The notes: generated from the letters alone by a model not told the origin. A stretch of 64,000 nucleotides of DNA from Arion vulgaris (GCA_020796225.1 CM036758.1:70096366-70160365), one strand, 5' to 3'; positions 10,982 to 21,533 are shown, numbered from the stretch's first letter. Numbers and translations: made by a program.

Positions 10982-12419
10982 GGACAGACGGCAACCCTAA
11001 ACAGAAATATTGATCATTGAGGTTGCGTTTATGATTCTAAATGATCAACTTGATGTTAAAACTCGGGAAAAAAATTTCAAAAATCCAAGCATGTATATTC
11101 TATGAAAAAATTTAATATAGAGGGGTTTTAAGGAAAAATGCCCAAAAGTAACTTTGCAAAATACAGGATGATTTATGTTCTATTCAGGTTAGCACTATAG
11201 AACTTTCAGATGTTATTGTAAATCGGCATATCTTGAACTGGTAGCAAAATATTTATAAAGTATAATAAAATGAGTTTTTTCTGAATTTTTTAATGCAAAT
11301 CCAGATTTTTGACTAAAAAATATGGGGTAGGAGATATTCTTTTGCATGAGACACAAAAACTGTTCAATGAATTCTTTTTAAAGTGGTAGGGATGATCAAA
11401 TATGCATAAGAAAGAAGTATGCACATTTATACAACAATCCTTTGAGTACTTTTTGAAAAAACGTGTATTTAGTGACATACATTTACGGAAAATAACAATT
11501 TTGAGAAAAAGCCAAAAACTAACATATTTTCAATTATTGACCAAATTAATTTACTTTAAGATCCCCAGGAGCATACAAACTTGCCTCATCACATGCTTTA
11601 GATGCCATGCTAGTTGTTTTACATCTTTCTATCTTTTTTGTGCCTAAATTCTGTATTAGCAAGGAAGATATGTGGTTTTATAGATGACAGCAAAATACTG
11701 AAAATAATGTTTTCCAAAGGAAAAGTTAAACTAAAACAAAAGTTTCATATCGGCACAATTTCATATTATTAACTACAATATTGGCATCATTGACAGTTAT
11801 TTTTAAGCTCCTCCTCAAAGTAAATGAGATCTTAGGACACCAAGTCCATATAAGATTATGGAAAGATTCATTAGCATTGTGAGAACCACCATGAATATAT
11901 TTTGTCAACGAAGTCGCAAGATAGCTTGACAAATACTTGCATTATGTTGCCAAAAATAAAATTAGGCAGTTTGTTCTCAATCAACCAAAACTTTATCTTT
12001 TGGGCACAAGCTACTCAGCCTATTGCAGTTCTCATGGTTATCTTTGTGATGTTTAAATATGGCTCAAATACTATTTATCCAACCAATGTTTTCTAATTTT
12101 CCAGAATTTTTCATACAAGTTACATCATAATCACACTGCATAAGTTTAATGATGCTATTAGTTAATCTATCTGCACTACCATATTACTATAAACACTTTG
12201 CTACCATCTGTTGAAGCAAAGTTATGATATTTCCTATATAATTAGCTAAAAAAACATATACATGCCTAGTTAAAAAATTAATTAAAATACAAAACTACAT
12301 ATTTTTTTCAAACTAAAGATAGATTCTTGTTCGAAATTGGATGTATTACCTAAAATTAAAAAAAAATTAAATTTCATTTTTTTAAGAAAAATCGTTAAAT
12401 ATAGGGGTGCGGTCTGTCC
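10982..12419. mobile_element. TTAA-flanked DNA transposon, decayed
   Basis: Target site TTAA occurs at 10978-10981 and 12420-12423. The terminal inverted repeats are GGACAGACGGCAACCCTA and GGACAGACCGCACCCCTA (16 of 18 equal). The uninterrupted LINE-R at 23070-23100 reads straight across a single TTAA, which proves the empty site. The AT-rich interior contains a minus-strand transposase-like relic. TTAA duplication fits the piggyBac or Kolobok superfamilies. Confidence 0.85.
11726..12130 (-). pseudogene. Transposase-like relic in the TTAA element
   Basis: In two minus-strand frames I read INSI*AIFKHHKDNHENC (about 12075-12020) and then KYIHGGSHNANESFHNLIW (about 11895-11835). The order and wording resemble a pattern I recall, AIxxHxxSxDxNPxH followed by CLxGxTQNxNESFNxxIW, from uncharacterised metazoan transposase-like proteins of a Mutator/Kolobok type. 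Stops and frameshifts break it. Family assignment is inference from memory of the motif. Confidence 0.5.
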
Positions 12420-12584
12420 TTAATAAGAATGTGTCCAGACTCCACAGTCTTCTACAATAGAACATCAGGAAAGAAGGCGAGAGGAAGACCACGAAAATAT
12501 GGTTAGATGGCATAGCTGAATCATGTCAAAGAGCAAAAATAACAATCACACAAGCCAACAGAACAGCGGAAGACAAAAACAGAA

Positions 12585-12652
12585 ACCACGACACTGGGCA
12601 ACAACCCGGTAGCAGTGTGACGACACTGGGCAACAACCCGGTAGCAGTGTGT
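12585..12652 (+). repeat. Duplicated LINE-R 3' hairpin unit
   Basis: Two tandem copies of CGACACTGGGCAACAACCCG plus GTAGCAGTGTGA. Each unit can pair CACTG with CAGTG and GGG with CCC. The same duplication occurs in the separate LINE-R copy at 22849-22915. Confidence 0.9.
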
Positions 12653-13074
12653 CGACAACAGAAGAAAGAAGAAGAGAGATACAAAAAAATAACAAAGAAA
12701 TGATACAAATTGCCAAGGTAACATCAGCTTTCAAAAGTCTGAATAACGTAACTAACGCCGTTATACAGTTTCCAAACTAAATTACGAATTTTCAATTCCA
12801 AAATTGTCTCAATCATAACATTTGTTATAGAGAGTTGAAAAATAACTATAGATATAAAAAGAAAGTTGAATGCATTTGAAAAATAAATGTCTGAGAAAAA
12901 AAATAAAATGGAACGAATTCAGGAGAAGTGATGAAATCAGAGAAATATCTGATCAACCACTAGTAACAACTATTACTAAAACAAAAAGGGGAAATTGAGA
13001 TATATTGGTAATATTATGAGAAGAAAGGATGGCACTAAAAGATCATTACAGAATGTTTTAACATACGATGCGTA

Positions 13075-13357
13075 CGGAACGACCTCACCAAAGGCAGGAA
13101 ATCCGATAGAGAAGTCACAATTCACTGATTAACTATTTCCGAAACAAGAGTTACGAGGACAATAGGTTTCCTGTACCGAAAACACTTGAAGGATCTAAGC
13201 TTCAAGTTTCTCTCAAGTCGGCGAGGCTGTGTATATGGTTGAGGGACGCCTGTAAAAGGGTAATTTAGGCCTCACGCAAAATCAGTCAGAAGCGCAATAC
13301 CAGGCGTCATGACTTTCGCCTGAATTAACGGAGGGCGTACGAGAGAAGAAGAAGAAG
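13075..13357 (+). mobile_element. SINE11 and uncertain 5' extension
   Basis: 13215-13357 matches 33613-33755: GTCGGCGAGGCTGTGTATAT, GGTTGAGGGACGCCTGTAAA, CCAGGCGTCATGACTTTCGC and a (GAA)n end. 13075-13214 is not present in the other copy and may be a 5' part or a separate insert. Confidence 0.65.
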
Positions 13358-13534
13358 ATTAATTTATAGAATCACAAAGCAAACATTGAAGTGGGAGACA
13401 CATAGTTCAAGAAAAAACGTAGAGAAACCATGAAATAAGATTTATTGAGAAATGCCAGATATATTTGACTCAATTCCATAGAAGAGAATGAACGAGTTGC
13501 CAAAGATAGAGCGGTATAGCAAAATTTACTGCAT

Positions 13535-13795
13535 GCCCTATGAAACTGTACGAGAAACTGCTGGCAGGCTCATTGTGTAACGTATAGCGGTACCAGAGAC
13601 TGTTTGCAGGCCATATGCAACGTATAGTGGTACCAGAGACTGTTTGCAGGCCATATGCAACGTATAGTGGTACCAGAGACTGTTTGCAGGCCATATGTAA
13701 AGTTTAGCGGTAAGAGAGACTTTGCAGGCCATATGTAACGAATAACTGTAAGAGAGACTGTTTGTAGGCCATATGTAATATATAACAGTATGAAA
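13535..13795 (+). repeat. About six copies of the LINE-B 3' terminus
   Basis: Units of 40-50 bases such as GCCATATGCAACGTATAGTG plus GTACCAGAGACTGTTTGCAG are degenerate copies of the last 40 bases of LINE-B (GCAGGCCCTATGTAACGTAT then AACGGTACGAGAG, seen in reverse at 19331-19368). The array directly follows the LINE-B remnant, so the element's own 3' end has been amplified. Confidence 0.85.
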
Positions 13796-13949
13796 AGAAT
13801 ACGAAATGGAACAATCGTTTTGTGTTCCATCTTGTATCATCTGCTAGAGAAATTGTGTTTAATTGAAAAGTAGTTTATTATGTCCTTATACTTTGGAAAC
13901 CTAGCTAACTTCGTGTTTTTGATATTGTGTAAATACTGGAAAACCTCAT

Positions 13950-14190
13950 TAATAATTCCTCTCTTACCGTTATACCTTAAATATGACCTGCAAGTAATTT
14001 CTCCATACCACTATGTCCTGGGCAACTCGCTCAATCTCTTCCATGGAACTGAAACCGATATTTCTTGCCACTCTCGGCAAAGTTCGTTTCAGGGTCTTCT
14101 TAGGTTATTCTCTCTTTCTTGAACCCTTTGCATACCACTTCAATGTCTGCTTTGATATTCTTTGATCACCTTTCCTCAAGGTTAGGTGAT
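13950..14190 (-). mobile_element. LINE-B 3' end
   Basis: In reverse complement this ends ...GGTATAACGGTAAGAGAGGAATTATT, the LINE-B 3' UTR and ATT-rich tail. Upstream it encodes the final part of the ORF2 C-terminus (ETLKRTL-like). About 85% similar by eye to 19322-19545. Confidence 0.8.
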
Positions 14191-14917
14191 ACCTCAAGTG
14201 ATCCTCAAGGTAAACGCTGGAAAATGTCATCACTATTATCAATCTTCGTGTTGTTAATGTTTCAATGACGTTCCCTCGCTTCCCTTGCTAAAGAAATGCT
14301 AAGATTTTACTACAGGGTGTTCAAGATAAAAGCGGCCCGAGTGACAAATCAAAAGTTGTTAGTTACTTATTGCGTTGTGTTTATTTACTATTTAAACCGG
14401 TTCTGACTAGCTCGTCCTACGTCACATTTGTTCATCGCCCCTTCACACACTACAGTTGATGCTCGTCCATCACGGGTGATGATGACCACACAAATTTTCA
14501 TCCAAGGGAATGTAGTTGCGCTATGTTTGTCTGTGTGTGCGTAGATGACTAGTGAGCCCGATACGGGCTTGAAATGTTCGTCTACAGTGTGGGCAAGGTA
14601 TACTTGCACTTGTGGGAAGTTTTACTGCCTTTCTGTTTTGACGTCTTTGCTCCATCCGTGCTGTTCTATCTGCCTCCAGGCCGAGAAACCGTGTCGAAGA
14701 AGTGTGCGCCAGGCTGATCTGTCTTGAGCAGCATTCTCCCAGTTGTTGACATCCATGCCAAAAGATTTCATCTAGTTCTTGAGTGTATCTTTGAATCGCT
14801 TTTTCTGGTCCCCCTGTGAGCGTTTACCACTTTACAGCTCACCATAAAAGAGTCGTTTTGGTATTCTGCAATCTGGCATTCGAGCCACATGTCCTGCCCA
14901 TCTTGTCTGTGATTGCA

Positions 14918-16330
14918 TCAAGATTGTGTAGATGCTGGGAAGAGCAGCTCTTTTAGGACCTCTGTATCTGGGATCATATCCTGCCATTTGATGTTCATTA
15001 TTTTCCTAAGGCAGACTGTGTGAAAGTGGTTTAGCTTCCTTGCGTGTCTCTTATATACAGTCCAAGTTTCGCATGCGTGAAGAAGGACTGGGAGCACAAC
15101 AGCTCGATATACCTTCAGTTTTGTGGCTTGGCCAATACCACATCTGTGCCAGACATTTCTATGTAGTCTGCCAAAGGTGCTGCTAGCTTTAGAGATTCTG
15201 GTATTTATTTCATCATCTATGGTGACATTTTGGGACAGTGTGCTTCCAAGATAAGTAAATCTGTCCACTACTTTCAGTTTCCTGCCGCTTGTTGTAATAT
15301 TTGGTTCGGCATATACTTTTCCAGGAGCTGGTTGGTACATGACTTCAGATTTCTCGGTATTGATGGTAAGAACAAAGTTGGAGCAGGCTTGTGAGAATCT
15401 GTTCATGCTAGTCTGGAGATCTGCCTCAGTGTTGGCAGTGAGGGTGCAGTCGTCAGCAAATAGTAGATCTCTGATGGTATCAGACTTTACTTTTGTTTTT
15501 GCGTGAAGTCTCCTTGGATTGAAGAGTTTTCCATCTGTACGATACTTGATGTTGACACCTATGTTACCGTCTCTGAATGCATCTGTCAGCATGGCAGAAA
15601 ACATAATGCTAAACAGAGTTGGTGCAATCACACAGCCTTGTTTGACTCCATTCAGGACCGGAAAAGGCTCTGATAGCTCGCCTTGGTCCTGCACTCTGGC
15701 GTGCATCCCCTCATGCAGCTGCTGCACAATCTTGATGAATTTTTCAGTACAGCCATATTTAGCCATGATCTTCCAGAGACCTTCTCTACTGACCGTATCA
15801 AACGCCCTGGTCAAGTCGATGAACGCTGTGTATAGGTCACGATGTTGTTCTTGGCATTTTTCTTGCAGTTGCCTTGCAGCAAATACCATGTCTGTGGTCC
15901 CATGATTTTTACGGAATCCATACTGGCTTTCAGGCAAGAGCCCTCTGGCTAGATGAGCTGTAAGGCGGTTCAAAAGGATTCTGGCAAATATCTTTCCTGC
16001 AATAGATAGTAGGGAGATGCCTCGATGATTGTTACATTCATGTCTGTTTCCTTTTCGTTTATATAGGTGGATAATGGATGCATCTTTCATTTCTTGTGGG
16101 ATGATTTCACTCTGCCATATTTGTTGGAAGATAATATGGAGCTTCTCAATGAGAATTGTACCACCCTCTTTGTAGATCTCTGAAGGAATTGAATCAGCAC
16201 CGGGAGCCTTGCCGCTAGAAATCTGAGAAATAGCTCTTCTTGTCTCCTCTAAGGTTGGAGTTTCATTTAATGCGTTATTTATGGGGATTTGAGGTAGGCG
16301 GTTTATAGCTATGTCATTTATAGACGAAGG
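14918..16330 (-). pseudogene. LINE-A reverse transcriptase
   Basis: It polymerises cDNA from LINE RNA during target-primed integration. The 390-residue open segment (16090-14918) contains, in order, NNHRGISLLSIAGKIFARIL (about 20-39), QYGFRKNHGTTDM, AFIDLTRAFDTVSREGLW with the first catalytic Asp near 92, GVKQGCVIAPTLFS (148-161), LLFADDCTL with the FADD catalytic pair at 211-214, and the thumb KVVDRFTYLGSTLS. Sequence encoding GKAPGADSIPSEIYKEGG lies just upstream (16205-16150). It shifts frame near 14940 and continues as a C-terminal region. Confidence 0.9.
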
Positions 16331-16335
16331 TTGAT

Positions 16336-17181
16336 TTAATATGCTGCTGAAATGCTCACTAAAGCGTAAAAGAATTGTTTCCTATCTGTCAGCAGTTTGG
16401 TTCCATCTGAGCTAAGGAGAGGGAATGATGATGGTGATGTTGGACCATAGACCGCTTTAAGTGCATGATAAAAGTTCTTCAGGTCGTGTCTATCTGCAAA
16501 GTTCTGAATCTCCTCTGCCTTTCTACTCAGCCATGATTCACGCATCTGGCGTAGTTTGCACTGGATGGATCTGCGCAAGTTGTTAAATGCGGTTTTCTTT
16601 GATGACGATTTAGGATCATTTTGAAGCGCATTATAAAGGTTGGATTTCTCAGCCATCAATTGTTTTATTTCCACAGAGTTTTCGTCTAACCAATCGTTAT
16701 GTTTCTTGGTTTCGGTGCCCAGGATCTCTGTAGCAGTGTCATATATACATTCTCTTAGGGTTGTCCAGTTTGTATCAACATTTTGATTATCCAGCGGAAT
16801 TGACTGGAGACAGTCTTCTAGTTTGTCCACCAGCTTTTGCCTGATGTTAGCATTCTTGAGTTTGATGACATCTAATATTTTGTGAGTTGTCTTCCCCTGG
16901 GGCCGCCTAGCGGATTTGAAATGCATATTTAGCTTAGACGCAATAAGACGATGGTCGGTCCAGCATTCGGCACCACATATAGACTTTGTAACACGCACAT
17001 CCTGCCTATCTCTTTTTCTAACAATTACATAGTCAATAAGGTACCAGTGCCTAGAGCGGGGGCATCCAGGATGTCCGATTGCGGGTAGGTAAACGAAAAA
17101 TTGTATTTGTGACAAGTAGCTCGTGCTCTGTGCAGGTCTGAAGCAGGAGGAGCCAATTACTGTTGCTGCGGCCAACACCAT
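16336..17181 (-). pseudogene. LINE-A endonuclease C-terminus and linker
   Basis: It opens in a different frame from the upstream piece. HWYLIDYVIVRKRDRQDVRV and GAECWTDHRLIASKLN carry the D and H residues of the exonuclease/endonuclease/phosphatase fold (the SDH-like site appears as TDH). A lysine-rich linker follows (WLDENSVEIKQLMAEK, KAEEIQNFADRHDLKNFYHA). The C-terminal residues after DRKQFF are out of frame because of a shift near 16380. Confidence 0.85.
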
Positions 17182-17680
17182 ATTTTCCCAATCGTACCAT
17201 TCCAGGAGATGCTGTCTGAGCCTACCCTTGCATTAAAGTCACCAAGAATAATAAGCTTATCTGCTTTTGGGACTGATGCAATAACTGCGTGCAGTTCTTC
17301 GTAGAACTTATCTTTGACATCTTCTGGGTTGGTTATAGTAGGTGCATATGCACTAATGATCGTAGCATGCCTCTTGCCATACTGCAATGGAATCTTTACG
17401 GTCATTAGGCGGTCATTTAGACCCTTGGGAGACCCGGCCAGCTTTCCAACAAGTTCTGTCTTTATAGCAAAGCCCACCCCTGCTTCCCGTCTCTCTTCGG
17501 AACGTCTACCACTCCAGTAGAATTATAGCCTGCACCAACCTCACACAATTGGCCCTCGCCAGCGAGTCGAGTCTCGCTCAATGCAGCTATGTCAATGTTG
17601 TATCTGGCTAATGCTCTTCCAATCAGGGCAGTATGCCGTTCTGGTCTTTCTGTTTTGTCTCTGTCAAGCAGAGTGCGCAC
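17157..17680 (-). pseudogene. LINE-A endonuclease N-terminal half
   Basis: Two overlapping frames carry MRTLLDRDKTERPERHTALI and IDIAALSETRLAGEGQL (catalytic Glu in SETR), and then SAYAPTITNPEDVKDKFYEE and LIILGDFNARVGSD (GDFNAR catalytic loop). This is the apurinic-type endonuclease that nicks target DNA. There are frame breaks near 17470 and 17190. Host genes annotated as craniofacial development protein 2-like are usually this same domain. Confidence 0.88.
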
Positions 17681-17754
17681 GTTCCATGCGCCTAAAATGA
17701 GTGGAAAGGATCATGCCTTTCTTTTTGTCTTTCTTTTGTTTCGACCGCAGGAGT

Positions 17755-17868
17755 AGGGAACCCACCAGCCGCGGTAAGCTGGCTAGGTAGTGTTGGAAAA
17801 GGCAATGTTTAGTAGGGTACCCACCAGCCGCGGTAAGCTGGCTAGGTAATGTTGGAACAGGCAATGTT
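17755..17868. repeat. Two 58-bp direct repeats in the LINE-A 5' region
   Basis: Two near-identical units contain CCCACCAGCCGCGGTAAGCT, GGCTAGGTA and GGCAATGTTTAG. They may be the start of a 5' UTR monomer array or a local duplication. Confidence 0.85.
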
Positions 17869-18344
17869 TAGGGCACTTTTTCTAGCCCCTTCCTCGTGCC
17901 ATGGAGGTGAGCAGTGCTTTCCTAGAGAGGGCTTCTCAGCCGCTCAGGGGGCTGCCGAATCCCACTGCTGCTCCGATCAGTAGAAGACGACCATATGGCC
18001 AGAGCCGCCTGTGTGCAGGTCTGCGACTACGGCTGCCAGCGTACCCACGCCTGCCGCTTCGCCACTCGCCCATCGCTACAGGACTTGGTGTGTGATGTAT
18101 GTTGATAGATGGATGAAATAGTGACTTGCGCGATGATTTGGTTTAAAGTGAGAAAGAGTTGCGCAGTTCGTTGATCTCACTCTCTCGCCCAATTCCTTCT
18201 GTGTCCAGTGGCAGGACAAAGTCGAGACGGCTGGAGAAGGATCTGGGTGCAGCGGATGACTAGGGCGTTCTACGTGCCTGGCCGTGCTCAATACGCTCCC
18301 CAGCGCGTTGCTGGCAGACACCTTCTTGTCCGTTGAACCAGAGT
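17869..18344 (-). other. LINE-A 5' region
   Basis: GC-richer than its surroundings. An open minus-strand frame at 18348-18076 begins MYSGSTDKKVSASNALG and contains HPLHPDPSPAVSTLSCHWTQ. I take it to be the 5' leader or a short ORF of LINE-A because it ends at the target-site duplication. No domain recognised. Confidence 0.6.
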
Positions 18345-18491
18345 ACACTACAGTTACACACCATTACACAACCTTGACCTATACTACGTCATACCTGAAC
18401 CTTCTCATTTTCATAAACATATGCCAGATTAGCTCCCTTGACGATGATGCTTCCTTAACGACGTCGCTGCTTTTATCTTCAACACCCTGTA

Positions 18492-18872
18492 GTATTCAAA
18501 GAAAATAAAGTTCAAATAATTTACGTTATAACGAGATGTAATAAAATTGATACTGGAATATCAACATTTATGACGAATTGAAATAAGGAAGTTATCACAA
18601 TTTCAAGAAGTAATAATGGTAACTGTAACGAACTGACAAAATTAGAAACATGTCACAACCAAAAATAACAGATCAAGAATAAAAAGTCAAACTAATCAGA
18701 ATTATAAACAGATTAAAATAAATTAGTAAAAATGTTTACAAACTCCTGATTTGCGTTCTCTGATGAGGTTACATTGTGGTTTATCAAGAAAATGTTGTTG
18801 GTTATTGGACATAAAACAATTACAGCTTTTTTTCAATATTTATATCCAACGGGATGGAATAGTCTAACACAT
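18492..18872. other. No recognised feature
   Basis: AT-rich and non-coding, with no repeat match seen. Confidence 0.5.
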
Positions 18873-18980
18873 AGAGCCAACGTTTTTCGAATCGAACACA
18901 GCAGGTTGTGTGTTCAATTCACGCAATCAGTGTACCACAAGTGTGGAACAAAATTGGCCCTCCTACCTCCCGAATATTTG
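18873..18980 (+). mobile_element. SINE9 copy 1 (partial)
   Basis: It contains the B-box-like GTGTGTTCAATTCACGC, then GTGTGGAACAAAATTGGCCC and TCCTACCTCC. Its partner follows at 19000. Confidence 0.65.
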
Positions 18981-18999
18981 GGTTTGAATAGAAAATATT

Positions 19000-19097
19000 G
19001 ATTTTTGAATCGAGCAAAACAAGTTCTGAGTTCAATTCCTGCAAGTTGCGTACCAGAAATGAAGAAAAAAAGTGGCCCACCTACCTCCTGTATACTT
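19000..19097 (+). mobile_element. SINE9 copy 2 (partial), tandem
   Basis: TTTTGAATCGAGCAAAACAA, CTGAGTTCAATTCCTGC and GTGGCCCACCTACCTCC repeat the layout of the 18873 copy, giving two half-SINEs in the same orientation about 120 bp apart. Confidence 0.65.
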
Positions 19098-19212
19098 TGT
19101 TTAGAATTGTTAAACGATTGACATTTCACACTTCTTACAAAGGTCACGGTACATTTAATTATTGTTTCCATTTGTATTCAACAATTTTTCATTTTTTTAA
19201 AACTAATAAAGA

Positions 19213-19317
19213 ACAATTTATTAATTAATTTTATCTATCGCTATAATAAAAACTCCAATTTATTAATTACTTTTATCTATCGTTATAATAAAAAAATTAT
19301 TAATTACTTTTATCTAT
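19213..19317. repeat. AT-rich 42-47-bp tandem repeat, left part
   Basis: Units contain TTTTATCTATCG and TATAATAAAA, then TTATTAATTAC. The same units continue at 22484-22640 on the other side of LINE-B. Confidence 0.85.
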
Positions 19318-19342
19318 AATAATAATAATTCCTCTCGTACCG

Positions 19343-20830
19343 TTATACGTTACATAGGGCCTGCAAGTAATTTCTCCATACCGCTCTATCCTGGGCAACT
19401 GGCTCAATCTCCTCCATGGAACTGAGACCGATATTTCCTGCCTCTCTCAGCAAAGTTCGCTTCAGGGTCTCCTTAGGTCGACTTATCTTTCTTGAACCCT
19501 TTGCATCCCACTTCAATGCCTGCTTTGATATTCTTTGATCATTTCTTCTCAAGGTGTGCCCAACATATCTCCATCTTCTCTTTCTTATAACAGTTGTCAC
19601 TAGTGGTTGACCAGACATGTCTCTGATTTCATCACTTCTCCTGAATTCGTTCCATTTTATATTCATTATTTTTCGCAGACATCTATTTTCAAATGCATTC
19701 AACTTGCTTTCTATATCTTTAGTCATTTTCCAACTCTCACTGGCATATGTTAGAATTGATACAACATTTGAATTGAAAATTCGTAATTTAGTTTTAATAC
19801 TGTATAACTTGCAGTTCCATATGTTATTTAGACTTTTAAAAGCTGATGTTGCTTTGCCAATTCGTATCATAATTTCTTTTGTAACATTTCCTATGCAATC
19901 AAAATTGCTACCCAAATAGGTGAACTGCTCTGTTATTTTTATCATTTTAGATTCCAGTGTGATATCTGCATTACTTGCCATAGGTGTCTTCATTATATTT
20001 GTTTTTTCATAGCGTATCTGCAGTCCAACTTTTGATGCTATAGATGACAAGTTGTCTGTTTTTCTTTGCCTATCTTGGTTGTTTCTACTTAACAAGGCAA
20101 TATCATCTGCAAAATCCAAATCTTCTAGTTGACTATTTTCTACCCAATCGATGCCAGTTTCGCCCCTGCAACATTTTCGCATCACCCAGTCAATGGCCAC
20201 TCTAAACAATAGCGGAGATAGAATACAGCCTTGCTTTACTCCGGTTTCAACCATAAACCAGTCGCTGTGTCCACCATCAGTGCGAACTGCACACTGTGAA
20301 CCATCATAGAGGCTCTTTATAATGTTTATTATTTTGTCTGGTATTCCATAGCATCTCAGAATATTCCACAGAGAGATTATGTGTAGACTATCAAAGGCTT
20401 TTTAAAATCTATGAAATTTAGTATGAGTGGTTGTTGCTTCTCAATATGTTCCTCCAAAATTAGTCGTTGGGTAATTATTTGGTCTAAGCAGCTTCTCCCA
20501 GGTCTAAAACCAGCTTGTTCTTCTCTCAGGGTTGTGTCCACTACTCCTTTGATTATATTAAGAATGATTTTGCAGAAAGTCTTGGTCATTACTGATAATA
20601 ATGTGATCCCTCTCCAGTTGTTGCAATCTTTGAGATCACCTTTTGGGGATCTTAACAATTATTCCCTTCTTCCCTTAATCTGGGACAGTTTCTTCTTCCC
20701 ATACTTTATTAAATAGTTCTTGCACCTGGCTAATAGTTGTATCATCAGCCGCTTTGAGCATTTCTGCAGTAATGTTGTCATCACCCGCTGCCTTATTGTT
20801 TGTCAAGGAATGATTGCCTCCTTGACCTCA
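19343..20830 (-). pseudogene. LINE-B reverse transcriptase and C-terminal region
   Basis: Reverse transcriptase core in three frames: GDLKDCNNWRGITLLSVMTK and EEQAGFRPGRSCLDQI (20658-20500); LILNFIDFKK, with the first catalytic Asp, after which the frame slips in an A-run near 20400; then GVKQGCILSPLLF and LEDLDFADDIALLSR (FADD at residues 48-51 of the 303-residue piece, 20254-19343). The tail holds the thumb EQFTYLGSNFD, the motif ASESWKMTKD, RCLRKIMNIKWNE, RRRWRYVGHTLRR-like residues, and the end VAQDRAVWRNYLQALC. Confidence 0.9.
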
Positions 20831-20840
20831 GCTACACTTA

Positions 20841-21530
20841 TCATTTCTTCGTTAATTGGTAGGAGCTGTTTCTTGCCTCTTCATCAAACTTGAGTAGTAC
20901 TGGTGGATCAGGTCTATTTAATATTTCTTCAAAATTTTCTGCCCATCTTTTCTTCTGCTCGGTATCTGATGTTAGAACTTTACCATCTTTACTCTTGATT
21001 GTGCCACCCTTTGAAACAAATGTTCCAGTAAGTTGTTTTAGTGTATTGTATAGTATTTTACTGTTTCCAGTCTTAGCTGCCTTTTCCCCTTCTTCGGCCA
21101 GTCGATTGACATATGCTCTTTTATCTCTTCTAGCTGCTCTTTTCACTTCCTTGTCTTTTAGTCTATATTCCTCTTTAGCTTGGATTTCATCTGTTGCATC
21201 CTTAGTATTAAATATTGCTAGTTTCATCTTTCTTCTTTCTTGAATACATTTCCAGGTGTCATCGCTTATCCAGGGTTTTCTGTCTTTCGTCTTTAATCCT
21301 GCGCTACTATTTGATTCCCCCAATAGTGTGTCCTTTATCTTGGTCCATTTGTCTTCAATGTTCTGTTCATTTTCACCATTGAGTAACTCGAGTCTATTCT
21401 TAAGTTCGAGCTGATATTCCTCTTTACCTCATTATTTTGTAGTCTTTGACTGTCTATTCGCAGTTGTTCTTTTTAGTATGGTGAATTTTCAATTTCAGTT
21501 TCAATTTACCTATGCATAAATTATGATCAC
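20841..21530 (-). pseudogene. LINE-B linker domain
   Basis: 21323-20841 encodes a lysine-rich stretch, KPWISDDTWKCIQERRKMK, then KEVKRAARRDKRAYVNRLAE, and KKRWAENFEEILNRPDPP, the usual segment between endonuclease and reverse transcriptase in this LINE group. Read-through to the palm is broken near 20840. Confidence 0.8.
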
Positions 21531-21533
21531 TTC

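Larger units (their letters stand above)
10874..12676 (+). mobile_element. LINE-R 3' fragment with inverted 5' end
   Basis: It begins with an inverted piece (10874-10930), followed by plus-oriented LINE-R from 10931. The plus part includes GAGAAACAAAGAATGAACTG, the TTAA element, and after 12424 GGAAGACCACG, KRWLDG-like codons and a 3' end in which a 32-base hairpin unit is duplicated. The LINE then ends in an AGAAGAAAGAAGAAGAGAG tail. Six-base AGATAC repeats flank the insert. Confidence 0.8.
10395..13530 (+). mobile_element. LINE-B copy, host of a three-level nest
   Basis: Segments 10395-10867, 12677-13074 and 13358-13530 read in order as LINE-B. The first holds KIINVIKSLYDGSH and a frameshifted GVKQ region, the second AKVTSAFKSLNN and KWNEFRRSDEIREIS, and the third a KQTLKWETH segment and the 3' UTR. 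Many stops are present. It is split by LINE-R at 10874-12676, whose edges carry AGATAC at 10868-10873 and 12677-12682, and by SINE11 near 13075-13357. Confidence 0.8.
14458..18344 (-). mobile_element. LINE-A, nearly full-length non-LTR retrotransposon
   Basis: A 3.9-kb minus-strand element flanked by perfect 11-base duplications ACACTACAGTT at 14447-14457 and 18345-18355. From its 5' end it has a 5' region (18344 to about 17690), an endonuclease (17680-16930), a linker (to about 16330), a reverse transcriptase palm and thumb (16330-14920), and a C-terminal part down to about 14460. Several frameshifts make it inactive. Clade (CR1/L2/RTE type) needs a phylogeny. Confidence 0.9.
14313..18489. 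mobile_element. Mariner-like MITE-J, split by LINE-A
   Basis: The ends are inverted copies (CAGGGTGTTCAAGATAAAAG on the left and CAGGGTGTTGAAGATAAAAG in complement on the right), both flanked by TA. The outer pieces 14313-14457 and 18356-18489 align with the intact 255-bp copy at 49911-50165, including AAACCGGTTCT and AACATATGCCAGATT. TA target and CAGGG termini fit Tc1/mariner-type non-autonomous elements. Confidence 0.85.

Noticed and set aside
14918..17680. Host craniofacial development protein 2-like or telomerase-like gene
   Set aside because: Endonuclease and reverse transcriptase order, frameshifts and the flanking 11-base duplication identify a LINE.
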